In this document: piece after piece, positions 8,652 to 16,850 of the stretch
Layout: each line of letters starts with the position of its first letter
How positions within the stretch are numbered: position 1 is the first letter of the stretch
Source: an uncultured Litoreibacter sp.
GTDB taxonomy: Bacteria > Pseudomonadota > Alphaproteobacteria > Rhodobacterales > Rhodobacteraceae
Direction of reading: 5' to 3'
Length of the DNA: 64,000 bases
Assembly (NCBI GenBank): GCA_947504205.1
Contig: CANNGL010000003.1
Span: 372,001 to 436,000, forward strand
The notes under the pieces: generated by a model
What the model saw: only the letters and a program-made list of their open reading frames with translations
Databases searched by the model: none
What the model was told of the DNA's origin: nothing
Position numbers and translations under genes: made by a program

Positions 8652-9730
8652 GCAACGAAGCAGAGTCGAGTGAGAAGTCGTTTGAACCAACGCCGAAGCG
8701 GTTGGAGGAGGTACGAAGAAAGGGCGAGGTTCCCAAGTCGAATGAAGTAACAACTGCACTTGTATACGGCGCGTTCGCTCTGGTGATGGTTGCGGTGGGT
8801 CAAGACGGGCTTTCTGCGTTTGCGACTGCACTGGTCAATTTAATCGCGAACGCAGATCAGATTGCGGCAGCCGATGGTGTCAGCGGTCCGAAACTATTTG
8901 CCGAGTTGATGGGGGAGACCGGTGTAGTCGTAATTGCAATACTGCTCGTCCCCACATTGGGTGCGATAGTCTCGCTGCTCGGTCAACGCGCCTTTGTATT
9001 TGCTCCAACAAAGTTGGAACCAAAACTGAGCAAGATCTCCATTGTGAAAGGGCTTAAGAACAAATTTGGGGCAAATGGTTTATTTGAATTTGGGAAGTCC
9101 ACATTCAAACTGGCGGTGGTATCGCTCGCCGCGGTCTGGCTTGTTTTGTCTAGTCTTGGCAGCTTGCTAACGTCAGTAAAGCTTGATGAGCGAGCATTGA
9201 GTTTACAGATTGGCTCCTTCGTAATTCAGCTGGTACTGCTTGGATTCGCGATCAATTTTGTTTTGGGGATCGCTGACTATTTTTGGCAATACACGCAGCA
9301 TATCAAGAAAAACATGATGACGCGGCAAGAGGTTCAAGACGAAACAAAAGACTCGGAAGGCGATCCGCATTTGAAGCAAGCGCGTCGTAACAGGGCTATC
9401 GATATCGCTACAAACCACATGTTGGCAGATGTCCCAACAGCCGATGTGATTATTGTGAACCCGACGCATTATGCGGTTGCATTGCGTTGGGATCGTTCGA
9501 CCGCGAATGCGCCTATCTGCATCGCCAAAGGGGTTGATGAGGTGGCTGCTCGGATCCGGAATGCCGGAAGTGCTGCAAAGATCCCTGTATTCAGCGACCC
9601 ACCAACCGCGAGGGCTTTGTTCGCGGTAGTCGATCTGAGACAAGCTATTCAGTCAGATCACTATAAAGCAGTTGCTGTCGCAATCAGATTTGCCGAGAAA
9701 GTTCGAAAGAAACGAGCGGCAACGCCATGA
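8648..9730 (+). CDS. flhB: Flagellar export switch protein FlhB
   Basis: FlhB sets the export specificity switch from rod/hook to filament substrates. The 360-residue protein has a charged N-terminus (EKSFEPTPKRLEEVRRKGEVPKS), four membrane segments (about 30-220), and the cytoplasmic domain with the autocleavage motif NPTH at residues 271-274, followed by YAVALRW. Cleavage between Asn and Pro is established for the family and every needed residue is present. The start overlaps the fliR stop by four bases and the stop overlaps the next gene by four, so it sits within a coupled operon. Confidence 0.97.
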   Translation: MSNEAESSEKSFEPTPKRLEEVRRKGEVPKSNEVTTALVYGAFALVMVAVGQDGLSAFATALVNLIANADQIAAADGVSGPKLFAELMGETGVVVIAILLVPTLGAIVSLLGQRAFVFAPTKLEPKLSKISIVKGLKNKFGANGLFEFGKSTFKLAVVSLAAVWLVLSSLGSLLTSVKLDERALSLQIGSFVIQLVLLGFAINFVLGIADYFWQYTQHIKKNMMTRQEVQDETKDSEGDPHLKQARRNRAIDIATNHMLADVPTADVIIVNPTHYAVALRWDRSTANAPICIAKGVDEVAARIRNAGSAAKIPVFSDPPTARALFAVVDLRQAIQSDHYKAVAVAIRFAEKVRKKRAATP

Positions 9731-10062
9731 GCCGCGCTAAACTTCTGAAACTACAAACTGTGTTTGAGAGCAAGTTTGTAGCAGATGCTGCGCACTTTAG
9801 GCGGCATAGCCAGAGAGTGGACAAACAAAGAAAAGATATAGAGATGCTGCAAGGTAACCTTCCAATGGTTGATGCGGACATGGGTTTTTCGCGCTTCATG
9901 CAAAGTCATGATGAGTGGGTGGAGCTAATGAGAAGAGCAAAAAATGTAGAACTTGCGCAAATGTTAGCAGAACATGAACGACTGGAGTTGAAACTGCGAC
10001 GCTCATTTGGAAAGTCAGCAGCCGTCGCTGAGTTATTGCGACTTCAGGATAAGCCTAAATAG
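9727..10062 (+). CDS. Small coiled-coil protein in the flagellar export operon, possibly FliJ-like
   Basis: The 111-residue, strongly helical and charged product has no membrane segment or signal. Its sequence (HFRRHSQRVDKQRKDIEMLQGN near the front, LAQMLAEHERLELKLRRSFGKSAAVAELLR near the end) would form a coiled-coil hairpin. Size, position after flhB and helical character recall FliJ-type export chaperones, which are poorly conserved in sequence. That remains a guess. The start overlaps the flhB stop (ATGA), so it is coupled to flhB. It is the last gene of the plus-strand run and faces the FliL-like gene tail to tail across 5 bp. Confidence 0.65.
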   Translation: MSRAKLLKLQTVFESKFVADAAHFRRHSQRVDKQRKDIEMLQGNLPMVDADMGFSRFMQSHDEWVELMRRAKNVELAQMLAEHERLELKLRRSFGKSAAVAELLRLQDKPK

Positions 10063-10067
10063 ACTCT

Positions 10068-10556
10068 TCAAGTGTCTTGACGGACGAGATCAGTGATCAG
10101 AACGTCGGAGATTTTTTGAGGCATGGCGATCTCCGCCGCCTCCAACAGGCGCATCTTAAGTGCGTCCAAATTTGCGCTCGCGACAAAATCTGCTCCGAAC
10201 CCGCCTGCATATGCGTAGTCAAAGAGCACTTCGATAAATGCGTCACGGAGCTTTGGCTCCTTGGTATATATTATTTCGGTATCGTCGGCACTAACTTCGA
10301 GGCTGATTGACAAAACCACCAGCGCGGCGACCCGGCTCGTGCCGAGAACCGGGATGACAAATTGGTTGTTCATTTTGACGTAAGCGCGGTCTTCTAACGC
10401 GGCGTTGTCGGAGTGCTTTGCTACAGCTTCCTCCTTCTTGGCATCGATACCCTCTTGCTCACTATCTTGCTCAGGAGGCGTTCGAGTAACAAACCCGATG
10501 CCACCGCCAATTGTAAATCCGATCAGCGCAAAAAGGATGGGAACTAGTTTTTTCAT
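10068..10556 (-). CDS. Second FliL-like basal-body-associated protein
   Basis: The 162-residue protein begins with a membrane segment (about residues 4-23, VPILFALIGFTIGGGIGFV). A charged linker follows, then a periplasmic domain reading YVKMNNQFVIPV, ALVVLSISLEV and a C-terminal KISDVLITDLVRQD, which matches the end of FliL-family domains. It is much more divergent than the fliL at 1013 and lacks the usual TEFxxQ ending. It lies eight bases after flgH and is the last gene of the minus-strand rod/ring operon. It may stabilise the motor or L/P ring region; its exact job is unknown. Confidence 0.75.
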   Translation of the reverse strand: MKKLVPILFALIGFTIGGGIGFVTRTPPEQDSEQEGIDAKKEEAVAKHSDNAALEDRAYVKMNNQFVIPVLGTSRVAALVVLSISLEVSADDTEIIYTKEPKLRDAFIEVLFDYAYAGGFGADFVASANLDALKMRLLEAAEIAMPQKISDVLITDLVRQDT

Positions 10557-10564
10557 TGAGCCTC

Positions 10565-11308
10565 TCAGAACGGCAGAATGATATCTGTAACTTGTTGACC
10601 ATATCTTGGCTGCTGAACATCTGTAATTTGTCCCCGTCCGCCATAAGAAATTCTAGCGCCGGCGATCTTGTCATATGTGATCTGGTTCTGACGAGATATA
10701 TCCGCGGGTCGAACGTAACCAGATACCAGCAGTTCCCGTAGCTCGAAATTAACTCTTACCTCCTGCGATCCTTGAATCTGCAATACGCCATTCTGAAGTA
10801 CATCGATGACGGTCGCTGCGACTTTGAGGGAGAATTTCTCCTTCCGTTTTACTGATCCATCTCCGGAAGAGGAACTCGTGGAGTTGGTGTTGACCGCATC
10901 GCTCAAACTGGCACCATCGGGCAAGGCGCGATCAATGCGTTGCGGGATTCCGAGTAGAGAAGGGATTTGTAAATTCTCAGATCCTTCTCTGGATCTCGAT
11001 GATGAATTCGAGATTTCCGCCCGTTCGTCGATTTCGATCACCACGGTCAGAATGTCACCGATCTGCTGTGCACGTTGATTGCCCAGCAGTGACTCCCGGC
11101 CAGCGCGCCAAAGCGATGCTTGTTCGTGGTAAGTAAGATCGTTGGTGCTTTGATCAAGCGGTGTTCGCATCATCGCCATGTGCTCGTTGCCTGAGTTCGC
11201 AGGCTTAAAGGCCGGCACCTTACCCACGCCATCCAAGCGATCACATGCGAATATCGTACCAACGATTCCAATCAAAAATGCTGCTTTGGCGGTTTTGAAA
11301 CATAACAT
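10565..11308 (-). CDS. flgH: Flagellar L-ring protein FlgH
   Basis: FlgH is the outer-membrane lipoprotein that forms the L ring around the distal rod. The start chosen is ATG 11308, just after the flgA stop. It gives a 247-residue product with a lipoprotein signal (MLCFKTAKAAFLIGIVGTIFAC) whose cysteine is the lipidation site. A TTG 15 bases upstream is possible but would overlap flgA. Family motifs are SLWRAGRESLLGNQRAQQIGDILTVVIEID, the NFELRELLVSGYVRPADISRQNQI block and the terminal ISYGGRGQITDVQQPRYGQQ. All match FlgH. It lies in the minus-strand operon after flgA. Confidence 0.94.
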   Translation of the reverse strand: MLCFKTAKAAFLIGIVGTIFACDRLDGVGKVPAFKPANSGNEHMAMMRTPLDQSTNDLTYHEQASLWRAGRESLLGNQRAQQIGDILTVVIEIDERAEISNSSSRSREGSENLQIPSLLGIPQRIDRALPDGASLSDAVNTNSTSSSSGDGSVKRKEKFSLKVAATVIDVLQNGVLQIQGSQEVRVNFELRELLVSGYVRPADISRQNQITYDKIAGARISYGGRGQITDVQQPRYGQQVTDIILPF

Positions 11309-11312
11309 CAAC

Positions 11313-11738
11313 TCAGTTCCCAACTTGAATTGCTCCGAGACTGTCCACGGTGCCGGTTATCGTTGTGCGAGAGGACAGGTTCATTGCTCTGACCCGCTCG
11401 CCGGCAGCCCCTCGATCCAGCGCCCGGCCTTCGGTCTCGATTGAAAGAGCGCCAGATCGATACACTAGCAAAACCGTCTGATTGCGTTCGACGAGCGCGG
11501 GCTGTCCTAAGTCTCGTGATAGAACGGGCCGGCCCTGAAATATCGTGCGTTTCGCTGATAGACCAACCGCGGCAGAAATGTGTTGAACCGCCCCTGGAGC
11601 TTCAATGGCGCCAATCTGAAGATCGCCTTCCGTCAGTATCTCATTGACAAGAATTGTCCGCGTGGCCACGAGCGTTTCTGCGGCTAACGGTTGCCAAAGC
11701 GTGAGAGGCAGGCAGGCTAATGCAAACCGATACCTCAT
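11313..11738 (-). CDS. flgA: Flagellar P-ring assembly chaperone FlgA
   Basis: FlgA is a periplasmic chaperone needed to build the P ring from FlgI. The 141-residue product has a Sec signal (MRYRFALACLPLTLWQPLAA) and the compact SAF domain: LVNEILTEGDLQIGAIE, SAKRTIFQGRPVLSRDLGQPALVERNQTV, AGERVRAMNLSSRTTITGTV. It is shorter than the enteric protein (about 220 residues), as is common in alphaproteobacteria, lacking the extra N-terminal domain. Its ATG overlaps the flgG stop by four bases. flgI itself is not in the window. Confidence 0.9.
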   Translation of the reverse strand: MRYRFALACLPLTLWQPLAAETLVATRTILVNEILTEGDLQIGAIEAPGAVQHISAAVGLSAKRTIFQGRPVLSRDLGQPALVERNQTVLLVYRSGALSIETEGRALDRGAAGERVRAMNLSSRTTITGTVDSLGAIQVGN

Positions 11739-12520
11739 CGTATTTGTGTGGTCGCGCCGAGCATTTGATCGGCGGCAGTGATCACTTTTGCGTTCAGCTC
11801 GTAGCCACGCTGGGCCTCAATCAGTTCTGTGATCTCTTGAACTGCATCGACGGAGCTGTCCTCAAGATACCCGTGACGAAAGATGCCCAAGCCATTCTGG
11901 CCGGGTTCGCTGACCTGTACCGGTCCCGATGCAGAGGTCTCCAGAAATAGATTGCTGCCCATCGCTTCCAGACCTTTGTCGTTTGTGAAGCTTGCGAGTG
12001 TCAGCTGTCCAATTTGCTCGGGTTCGACCCGATCACGGAAGTAGGCGTAGAATTCCCCATCCGCATTGATAGTGATGGACGTTGCGTCTTCCGGAATCGT
12101 GATGTTTGGCACTACAGGATAGCCGTCTGACGTGACTACAAGGCCATCACCGTTGCGTTTCATCGCCCCGTCTCGGGTGTAAGCGGATATACCTGAAGGT
12201 AGCGCTATCTCAAGATAGCCCCGGCCTTCGATAGCGACATCCAAGTCGCCGCCCGTCGCGCTCAGGCTGCCCTGCGCAACATTTACGGTTACTGCGGTTG
12301 GCCGCACGCCGAGCCCAAGCTGAACACCTGCCGGAATGATTGACCCATCGCTCGCCGATATGGTTCCGGCGCGGGTCAGCTGTTGGTAATGCAGGTCTGC
12401 AAACTCTGCTCGACGGGTGTTGTATCCCGTCGTGGACATGTTTGCGAGATTATTCGAAATGACATCGACGCGGGTTTGCTGGGCCGCCATGCCCGTAGCC
12501 GCGATTTTTAGTGCATGCAT
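11735..12520 (-). CDS. flgG: Flagellar distal rod protein FlgG
   Basis: FlgG forms the distal rod that passes through the P and L rings. The 261-residue length is typical. The N-terminal rod signature is seen as MAAQQTRVDVISNNLANMSTTGYNTRRAEFADL, then the FlgG-specific QLTRAGTISASDGSIIPAGVQLGLGVRPTAV stretch. The C-terminal helix VDAVQEITELIEAQRGYELNAKVITAADQMLG is also diagnostic. It follows flgF by 15 bases within the minus-strand operon. Confidence 0.97.
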   Translation of the reverse strand: MHALKIAATGMAAQQTRVDVISNNLANMSTTGYNTRRAEFADLHYQQLTRAGTISASDGSIIPAGVQLGLGVRPTAVTVNVAQGSLSATGGDLDVAIEGRGYLEIALPSGISAYTRDGAMKRNGDGLVVTSDGYPVVPNITIPEDATSITINADGEFYAYFRDRVEPEQIGQLTLASFTNDKGLEAMGSNLFLETSASGPVQVSEPGQNGLGIFRHGYLEDSSVDAVQEITELIEAQRGYELNAKVITAADQMLGATTQIR

Positions 12521-12535
12521 TATATTTCTCCGTAG

Positions 12536-13252
12536 TTACCTACCAACGAGATTGAATATCGAACGAAGTCGCTGATCTTCGCGCTCTAAAAAGGATTGGC
12601 CCATTTCATAGGCACGTTGAACTTCAATCATTCTGGTGATTTCGCTCACTGGATCGACATTCGAACTTTCCAAAAAGCCTTGCAGTATTCGCGCGGAATC
12701 CGCAGGTTCCACGCCAGCTGTCGTGCTAAAGCGGACACCATCCTGTCGAGCCAAATCGTTTGCGTCGAGCGGCTGTACCAGCCCGATCTGCCCGATTGTA
12801 TTACCGTCGGCGCTGATCGTCCCATCAGGTGAAATCGCGATGCTTCTAACATCATTAGGGACGAACACGGGGGCCTCACCTAGATCCAGAAGTGGGTACC
12901 CTTGCGGTGTTACCAACAGGCCATCTGCCGACGGAATAAAGCTGCCGGCGCGGGTTAGTTGAGGACCCGAGGCCGTTTGAACCTGGAAGAATCCGTCGCC
13001 CTCGATGGCGAGATCAAAAGCACCACCCGTCTTTGAAATGGTTCCCTGAAGGTGATCTGTGCGGCGTCCCTCGGCCGATGCCATCGATACGGAACCCCTC
13101 TCCACTCCTAAGGACTTGATATGCTCTGCGAAGATCAAGCCTTCAGCGCGGAAACCGGTTGTCGCTGAGTTGGCAATGTTGTTGGCGACAACCTGCATTT
13201 CCCGCATTAAGCCTGATTGTCGAGTTAGCGCAGTGTAGACACTATTACTCAT
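12536..13252 (-). CDS. flgF: Flagellar proximal rod protein FlgF
   Basis: FlgF is a rod protein related to FlgG. The 238-residue product opens with SVYTALTRQSGLMREMQVVANNIANSATTGFRAEGLIFAEH, the FlgF version of the rod signature. It contains LAIEGDGFFQVQTASGPQLTRAGSF and ends with the shared helix NVDPVSEITRMIEVQRAYEMGQSFLEREDQR. It lies between fliQ and flgG, two bases after the fliQ stop, consistent with co-translation of rod and gate components. Confidence 0.95.
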   Translation of the reverse strand: MSNSVYTALTRQSGLMREMQVVANNIANSATTGFRAEGLIFAEHIKSLGVERGSVSMASAEGRRTDHLQGTISKTGGAFDLAIEGDGFFQVQTASGPQLTRAGSFIPSADGLLVTPQGYPLLDLGEAPVFVPNDVRSIAISPDGTISADGNTIGQIGLVQPLDANDLARQDGVRFSTTAGVEPADSARILQGFLESSNVDPVSEITRMIEVQRAYEMGQSFLEREDQRLRSIFNLVGR

Positions 13253-13254
13253 TA

Positions 13255-13527
13255 TTATATTCCCGCAATCATCGGGATCAGACCTTGTGTCCAGAAGTCG
13301 ACAAGGCCACGCGACATGAAGGTCATTGAAACCCAGAACGTGGCGAGCATCGCTGCCAGTTTAGGTACAAAGGTCAAGGTCATCTCCTGAATTGAGGTCA
13401 ATGCCTGAAAAAGCCCTACAATCAGTCCGACGATAAGGGCCACCGCCAGAATGGGCGCAGACATTGCGACTGCCAGCCAGAGGCCTTCGCGCAGGATGTC
13501 AAAGAATTCATCTTCCGTAAGGATCAT
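13255..13527 (-). CDS. fliQ: Flagellar export gate protein FliQ
   Basis: FliQ is a small two-span membrane protein of the FliPQR channel. The 90-residue product has two hydrophobic hairpin segments: LWLAVAMSAPILAVALIVGLIVGLFQALTSIQE, which includes the conserved GLxVGLFQAxTSIQExTL motif, and LAAMLATFWVSMTFM. Length and motif are exactly those of the family. Its ATG overlaps the fliE stop, so it is coupled to the preceding gene. fliR lies in the divergent block and fliP is outside the window. Confidence 0.95.
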   Translation of the reverse strand: MILTEDEFFDILREGLWLAVAMSAPILAVALIVGLIVGLFQALTSIQEMTLTFVPKLAAMLATFWVSMTFMSRGLVDFWTQGLIPMIAGI

Positions 13528-13808
13528 ATCGGCATCCTGAGAATCTCTTGATAGGCCTCGACAACCTTGTCTCTGACGGCGACCGCTGTCTCAACTGCAA
13601 GCTGACTCTGCGCCAATGCCTCAACAAGGGCGTGGGGATCGGCATCGCCGGTCAGCGATTTTTGCGCAGTGACTTCGCCTTGTTTGAGAACGTCACTGAA
13701 AGACTCGGCCGCATTCGCAAGGGGTGCTTCGGATTTTTCGTTGCTTGCCAGATCGCTATTTCTGACTAAGGCATGGGCGCGCGAGGCGAGGGTGCTCGTA
13801 ATATCCAA
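13524..13808 (-). CDS. fliE: Flagellar MS ring-rod junction protein FliE
   Basis: FliE links the MS ring to the proximal rod and is the first rod substrate exported. The 94-residue protein has a variable, charged N-terminal half and the conserved C-terminal region FSDVLKQGEVTAQKSLTG, then DPHALVEALAQSQLAVETAVAVRDKVVEAYQEILRMPI. The last matches the family's terminal helix with the usual ending ExxRMPI. It lies between flgC and fliQ, the standard alphaproteobacterial order flgB-flgC-fliE-fliQ. Confidence 0.94.
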   Translation of the reverse strand: MDITSTLASRAHALVRNSDLASNEKSEAPLANAAESFSDVLKQGEVTAQKSLTGDADPHALVEALAQSQLAVETAVAVRDKVVEAYQEILRMPI

Positions 13809-13821
13809 GAATTTTCTCCTA

Positions 13822-14214
13822 TTAGCGCTTCAGAATGTCCATAAGGGACGAGGACATCTTGCGGGTCTGTTCGAAGAGTTTGAGATTGGCCTCATAGCCG
13901 CGCTGGGCTTCTCGGGCGTCGGCAATTTCGACTATCAAATTAACGTTGGAGCCAAGATAATTACCGGCGTCATCTGCTAGCGGGTGAGCTGGGTCATGAA
14001 TTTTAGGTAATTCGGTTTGGCTCAACCGCACCGGCCCCTGTTTCAATACCAACGCATCTGACTTTTGATCATGGATCTGATCAAAACTCGTGGTTTTTTT
14101 GCGGTATCCCGGAGTGTCGGCGTTGGCGATGTTCTCCGACACCAAGCGAAGACGCGTGGACTGTGCGCGAAGCGCACTGGTAATTGTGCTGAGGGTACTG
14201 CTCAAATCTGACAT
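13822..14214 (-). CDS. flgC: Flagellar proximal rod protein FlgC
   Basis: FlgC is a proximal rod subunit. The 130-residue product carries the rod signature near its N-terminus (ALRAQSTRLRLVSENIANADTPGYRKKTTSF), the mid-part ending SNVNLIVEIADAREAQRGYEANLKLFEQTRKM, and a C-terminal SSLMDIL. This is the usual FlgC architecture and length. The gene follows flgB by three bases and precedes fliE. Confidence 0.96.
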   Translation of the reverse strand: MSDLSSTLSTITSALRAQSTRLRLVSENIANADTPGYRKKTTSFDQIHDQKSDALVLKQGPVRLSQTELPKIHDPAHPLADDAGNYLGSNVNLIVEIADAREAQRGYEANLKLFEQTRKMSSSLMDILKR

Positions 14215-14217
14215 TGA

Positions 14218-14607
14218 TCAGCGTCCCCGGCCGATGCTTGTTTTGAGGATATTCAAGGATGACTGATAAACTGCAAGAGCGCGGGAATGGCTACGCTCGG
14301 CTTCGACCGATTTCAGGATTTCAGCCTCGATCGATACGGTATTTCCATTGGGTTTGGCATTCTCTGATTGCTCAAAGATAACTGCCGGCATTGGACCTTG
14401 AGGCGAAGAGATGTGCGCTGCGCGATTGCCTTTCAAAGACACCGGTTGACCGGTAGACCCAAGTATGGATTTGAAACTTGAGACGTCTCTTGCTTGGTAG
14501 CTGGGGGTGTCGGCGTTGGCGACGTTTTGTGCGATAACCGATTGTCGATGCGCAGCATGTTTGGCCAGCGCGCCCGCTGTTTGGAATAGCGTAAGATTCT
14601 GAAACAT
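14218..14607 (-). CDS. flgB: Flagellar proximal rod protein FlgB
   Basis: FlgB is the proximal rod subunit next to the MS ring. The 129-residue product has the rod signature AKHAAHRQSVIAQNVANADTPSYQARDVSSFKSIL and a C-terminal helix (EAEILKSVEAERSHSRALAVYQSSLNILKTSIGRGR). It is the first gene of the minus-strand run flgB-flgC-fliE-fliQ-flgF-flgG-flgA-flgH-fliL2. It is divergent from fliI across 89 bp, where the operon promoter should lie. TTAAGGA-TGAT-TCCTTTAA forms an inverted repeat there, but I see no clear promoter boxes. Confidence 0.93.
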   Translation of the reverse strand: MFQNLTLFQTAGALAKHAAHRQSVIAQNVANADTPSYQARDVSSFKSILGSTGQPVSLKGNRAAHISSPQGPMPAVIFEQSENAKPNGNTVSIEAEILKSVEAERSHSRALAVYQSSLNILKTSIGRGR

Positions 14608-14696
14608 CCGGGTTTCTCCTCGAATGGCTTACACGAACCATTAAGGATGATTCCTTTAAAAACCGTAATGAACGAGCAACTTTCTGAGGGCTGAAA

Positions 14697-16076
14697 ATGA
14701 CGAGCTTTGCAAATCTAGAAGCCAGCATCAGACCGATCAAACAACTCAGACGAAAAGGAAGCGTGATTGGGAATTCAGGTAATTTGCTGTCTATCAAAGG
14801 ACTGCCGAAATCGTCGAAGGTTGGCGACTTTGTATCAATCATTTCGGATGACCACACAGAACTTGGCGAGATTGTTGACTTAAGCAAAGAGGGTGCCCGT
14901 GTACTGCCGCAATCCGGTTCGGAGGGCTGCGCTGTCGGAGACGACGTGGAGTACATTGGTACAATGAAACTGTCGCCCGATCGCAGCTGGTTGGGAAGAA
15001 CCATTGATGCGTTGGGACGCCCGCTCGACGGGCAGCCCCTTTTAAATGGAGTCACAAGCTTATCCATCAAGCCGACAGTTCCCGATGCTGCACTGCGCAA
15101 GTCTCTCGGCCAGAGGATTGAAGCTGGGCTTGCTGCCTTTAATACTTTTTTGCCGCTGGTGCAGGGTCAGCGCGTGGGGCTTTTTTCAGGATCTGGCGTA
15201 GGCAAGTCTACATTGCTAGGTGAGCTCTGCCGGTATTTGGATGCGGATGTCGTGGTCATTGCGATGGTTGGCGAGCGCGGTCGGGAAGTCGGTGAATTCA
15301 TCCGAACTAATCTCGATCAAGAGTCACTTAAGCGCTCGGTCGTCGTAACCGCTACGTCGGATCAATCGGCGCTGTTGCGACGACGAGCGGCGATGACGGC
15401 GATGACCGTGGCAGAGTATTTTCGTGATTTGGGCCTGCATGTGCTTTTCCTCTGCGATAGCTTAACACGGTTTGCTGAAGCTCATCGAGAGGTTGCCCTG
15501 GCACGGGGGGAAGTCTTGGATCAAACCGGGTTTCCAGTGTCCACTTCGCACGAAATTATGCATCTTTGCGAGCGCGCTGGTCCGGGCGCTCGTGGAACTG
15601 GCGATATCACAGCAGTTTTTTCTGTGCTGGTGCCAGGTTCCGATTTGGATGGGCCTATCGCCGATCTGGTGCGCGGCGTGTTGGATGGACATGTGGTTCT
15701 TGCACGTGAAATTGCCGAACGCGGGCGTTTTCCTGCAATTGATATCCTGAAATCCGTTTCGAGAAGCCTGCCAGCGGCCGCGTCTCATCCAGAAAATGAA
15801 ATATTGTCAAACGCGCGAAAATCCATGGCTGCATATCAAGATATTCAAATGCTGTTGCAAACAGGATTGTACTCAGCGGGCATTGACCCCGAAATTGACA
15901 AGGCAATCGAGCAATGGCCGCGCTTTGAAGCATTCTTAACCCAGAAATATGTTAGTTCGAGTGAGAGTTTTGAGGCACTAGCTGAGTGCTTGTCCCTGAC
16001 CTCTCAGAAGAGAGATGCGCAAATTGATGGCATGCCAAAATTCCAAACAGGTTGGTCAGAACTGTCCGGTAAGTAG
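14697..16076 (+). CDS. fliI: Flagellum-specific ATPase FliI
   Basis: FliI is the hexameric ATPase of the export apparatus, related to F1-beta. The 459-residue protein has the Walker A motif SGSGVGKST at residues 164-172, the GERGREVGEFI loop, the Walker B strand HVLFLCDSLTRFAEAHRE and the flagellar/type III signature around PGARGTGDITAVFSVLVPGSDLDGPIAD. The start ATG gives the normal N-terminal domain. It stands alone on the plus strand between two minus-strand operons, without the usual FliH/FliJ neighbours. Its last 21 bases overlap the 3' end of the convergent DUF1217 gene. Confidence 0.96.
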   Translation: MTSFANLEASIRPIKQLRRKGSVIGNSGNLLSIKGLPKSSKVGDFVSIISDDHTELGEIVDLSKEGARVLPQSGSEGCAVGDDVEYIGTMKLSPDRSWLGRTIDALGRPLDGQPLLNGVTSLSIKPTVPDAALRKSLGQRIEAGLAAFNTFLPLVQGQRVGLFSGSGVGKSTLLGELCRYLDADVVVIAMVGERGREVGEFIRTNLDQESLKRSVVVTATSDQSALLRRRAAMTAMTVAEYFRDLGLHVLFLCDSLTRFAEAHREVALARGEVLDQTGFPVSTSHEIMHLCERAGPGARGTGDITAVFSVLVPGSDLDGPIADLVRGVLDGHVVLAREIAERGRFPAIDILKSVSRSLPAAASHPENEILSNARKSMAAYQDIQMLLQTGLYSAGIDPEIDKAIEQWPRFEAFLTQKYVSSSESFEALAECLSLTSQKRDAQIDGMPKFQTGWSELSGK

Positions 16077-16850
16077 AGCCAATGCGTTGGCACTGGCGCT
16101 GATTGTGTTCACGTTTGAAATTTCGCCGGACAGCATGAAACGGCGCAAAACCGTTTCTTGAATTTCAGCATCGGAAAAGGTGGATACATCCGAACTGCCG
16201 AATACGGCCATGGACTTCTCTTTGAAGATTTTGAGTTGTTGATCGATGTTCAAACTCCCGATCGAATTTGGAAGACTTAAAGCATCTTCGAATACGGTGC
16301 GAACTGGCGGCGTGCCCATAATTGTAAACCACTTTGAGTCGTTTGAGATGGTCTGTTTATTTATGTCGGCCAGTGCGGGTTCCAAACCCAGCGCTAACCT
16401 AAAGCTCTCGTCGATTTGGCCAACTGCAACTTCAAATTCATTGCGGCTTGCTTGCGAGAGAATCCTTTCCACCGTCTTTGGTTCGCTGGCCCTTGAGCCT
16501 TCTGGTCTGTCAAAGTTGAAGGCGTCAGCGAATGCGCGATATCTTTTGTCGGTAAGACGATTTGCAAGAGCGTCAGCACTGGCTGTCCCGTCTTCTAGAA
16601 CTTTTTGTATGAAATACTTGTTATTGATGTCGTCCTGCAAACCGAATGCCGAAAGAGACATATTGAGCAATCGGCGATCAGCAACCAGAGCCTCGGCGGT
16701 TCTTATTTGAGGAAGCGTTTCGCGATAATAGAGAGCATCTCTTTGAAATTGGGGCTGTGCCGCAAGTGTTTGTTGCTGAACGTCCGCCGTCCGCTTCAGG
16801 AAATTCCACCCGACCAAGCCAGATGAGGGAACGATTGGTGCAAAGGTCAC
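16056..16850 (-). CDS. DUF1217-type flagellar protein
   Basis: The 264-residue product shows the pattern of the DUF1217 family found in alphaproteobacterial flagellar clusters. There are helical repeats with Y/F-D rich motifs (RDALYYRETLPQIRTAEALVADRRLLNMSLSAFGLQDDINNKYFIQKVLEDG) and a C-terminal TFSDAEIQETVLRRFMLSGE. There is no signal peptide or membrane segment; such proteins may be export substrates or chaperones, but the role is not settled. Its ATG overlaps the flbT stop (ATGA), so it is the end of the flagellin-flaF-flbT run. It overlaps fliI by 21 bases tail to tail. Confidence 0.8.
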   Translation of the reverse strand: MTFAPIVPSSGLVGWNFLKRTADVQQQTLAAQPQFQRDALYYRETLPQIRTAEALVADRRLLNMSLSAFGLQDDINNKYFIQKVLEDGTASADALANRLTDKRYRAFADAFNFDRPEGSRASEPKTVERILSQASRNEFEVAVGQIDESFRLALGLEPALADINKQTISNDSKWFTIMGTPPVRTVFEDALSLPNSIGSLNIDQQLKIFKEKSMAVFGSSDVSTFSDAEIQETVLRRFMLSGEISNVNTISASANALALLTGQF

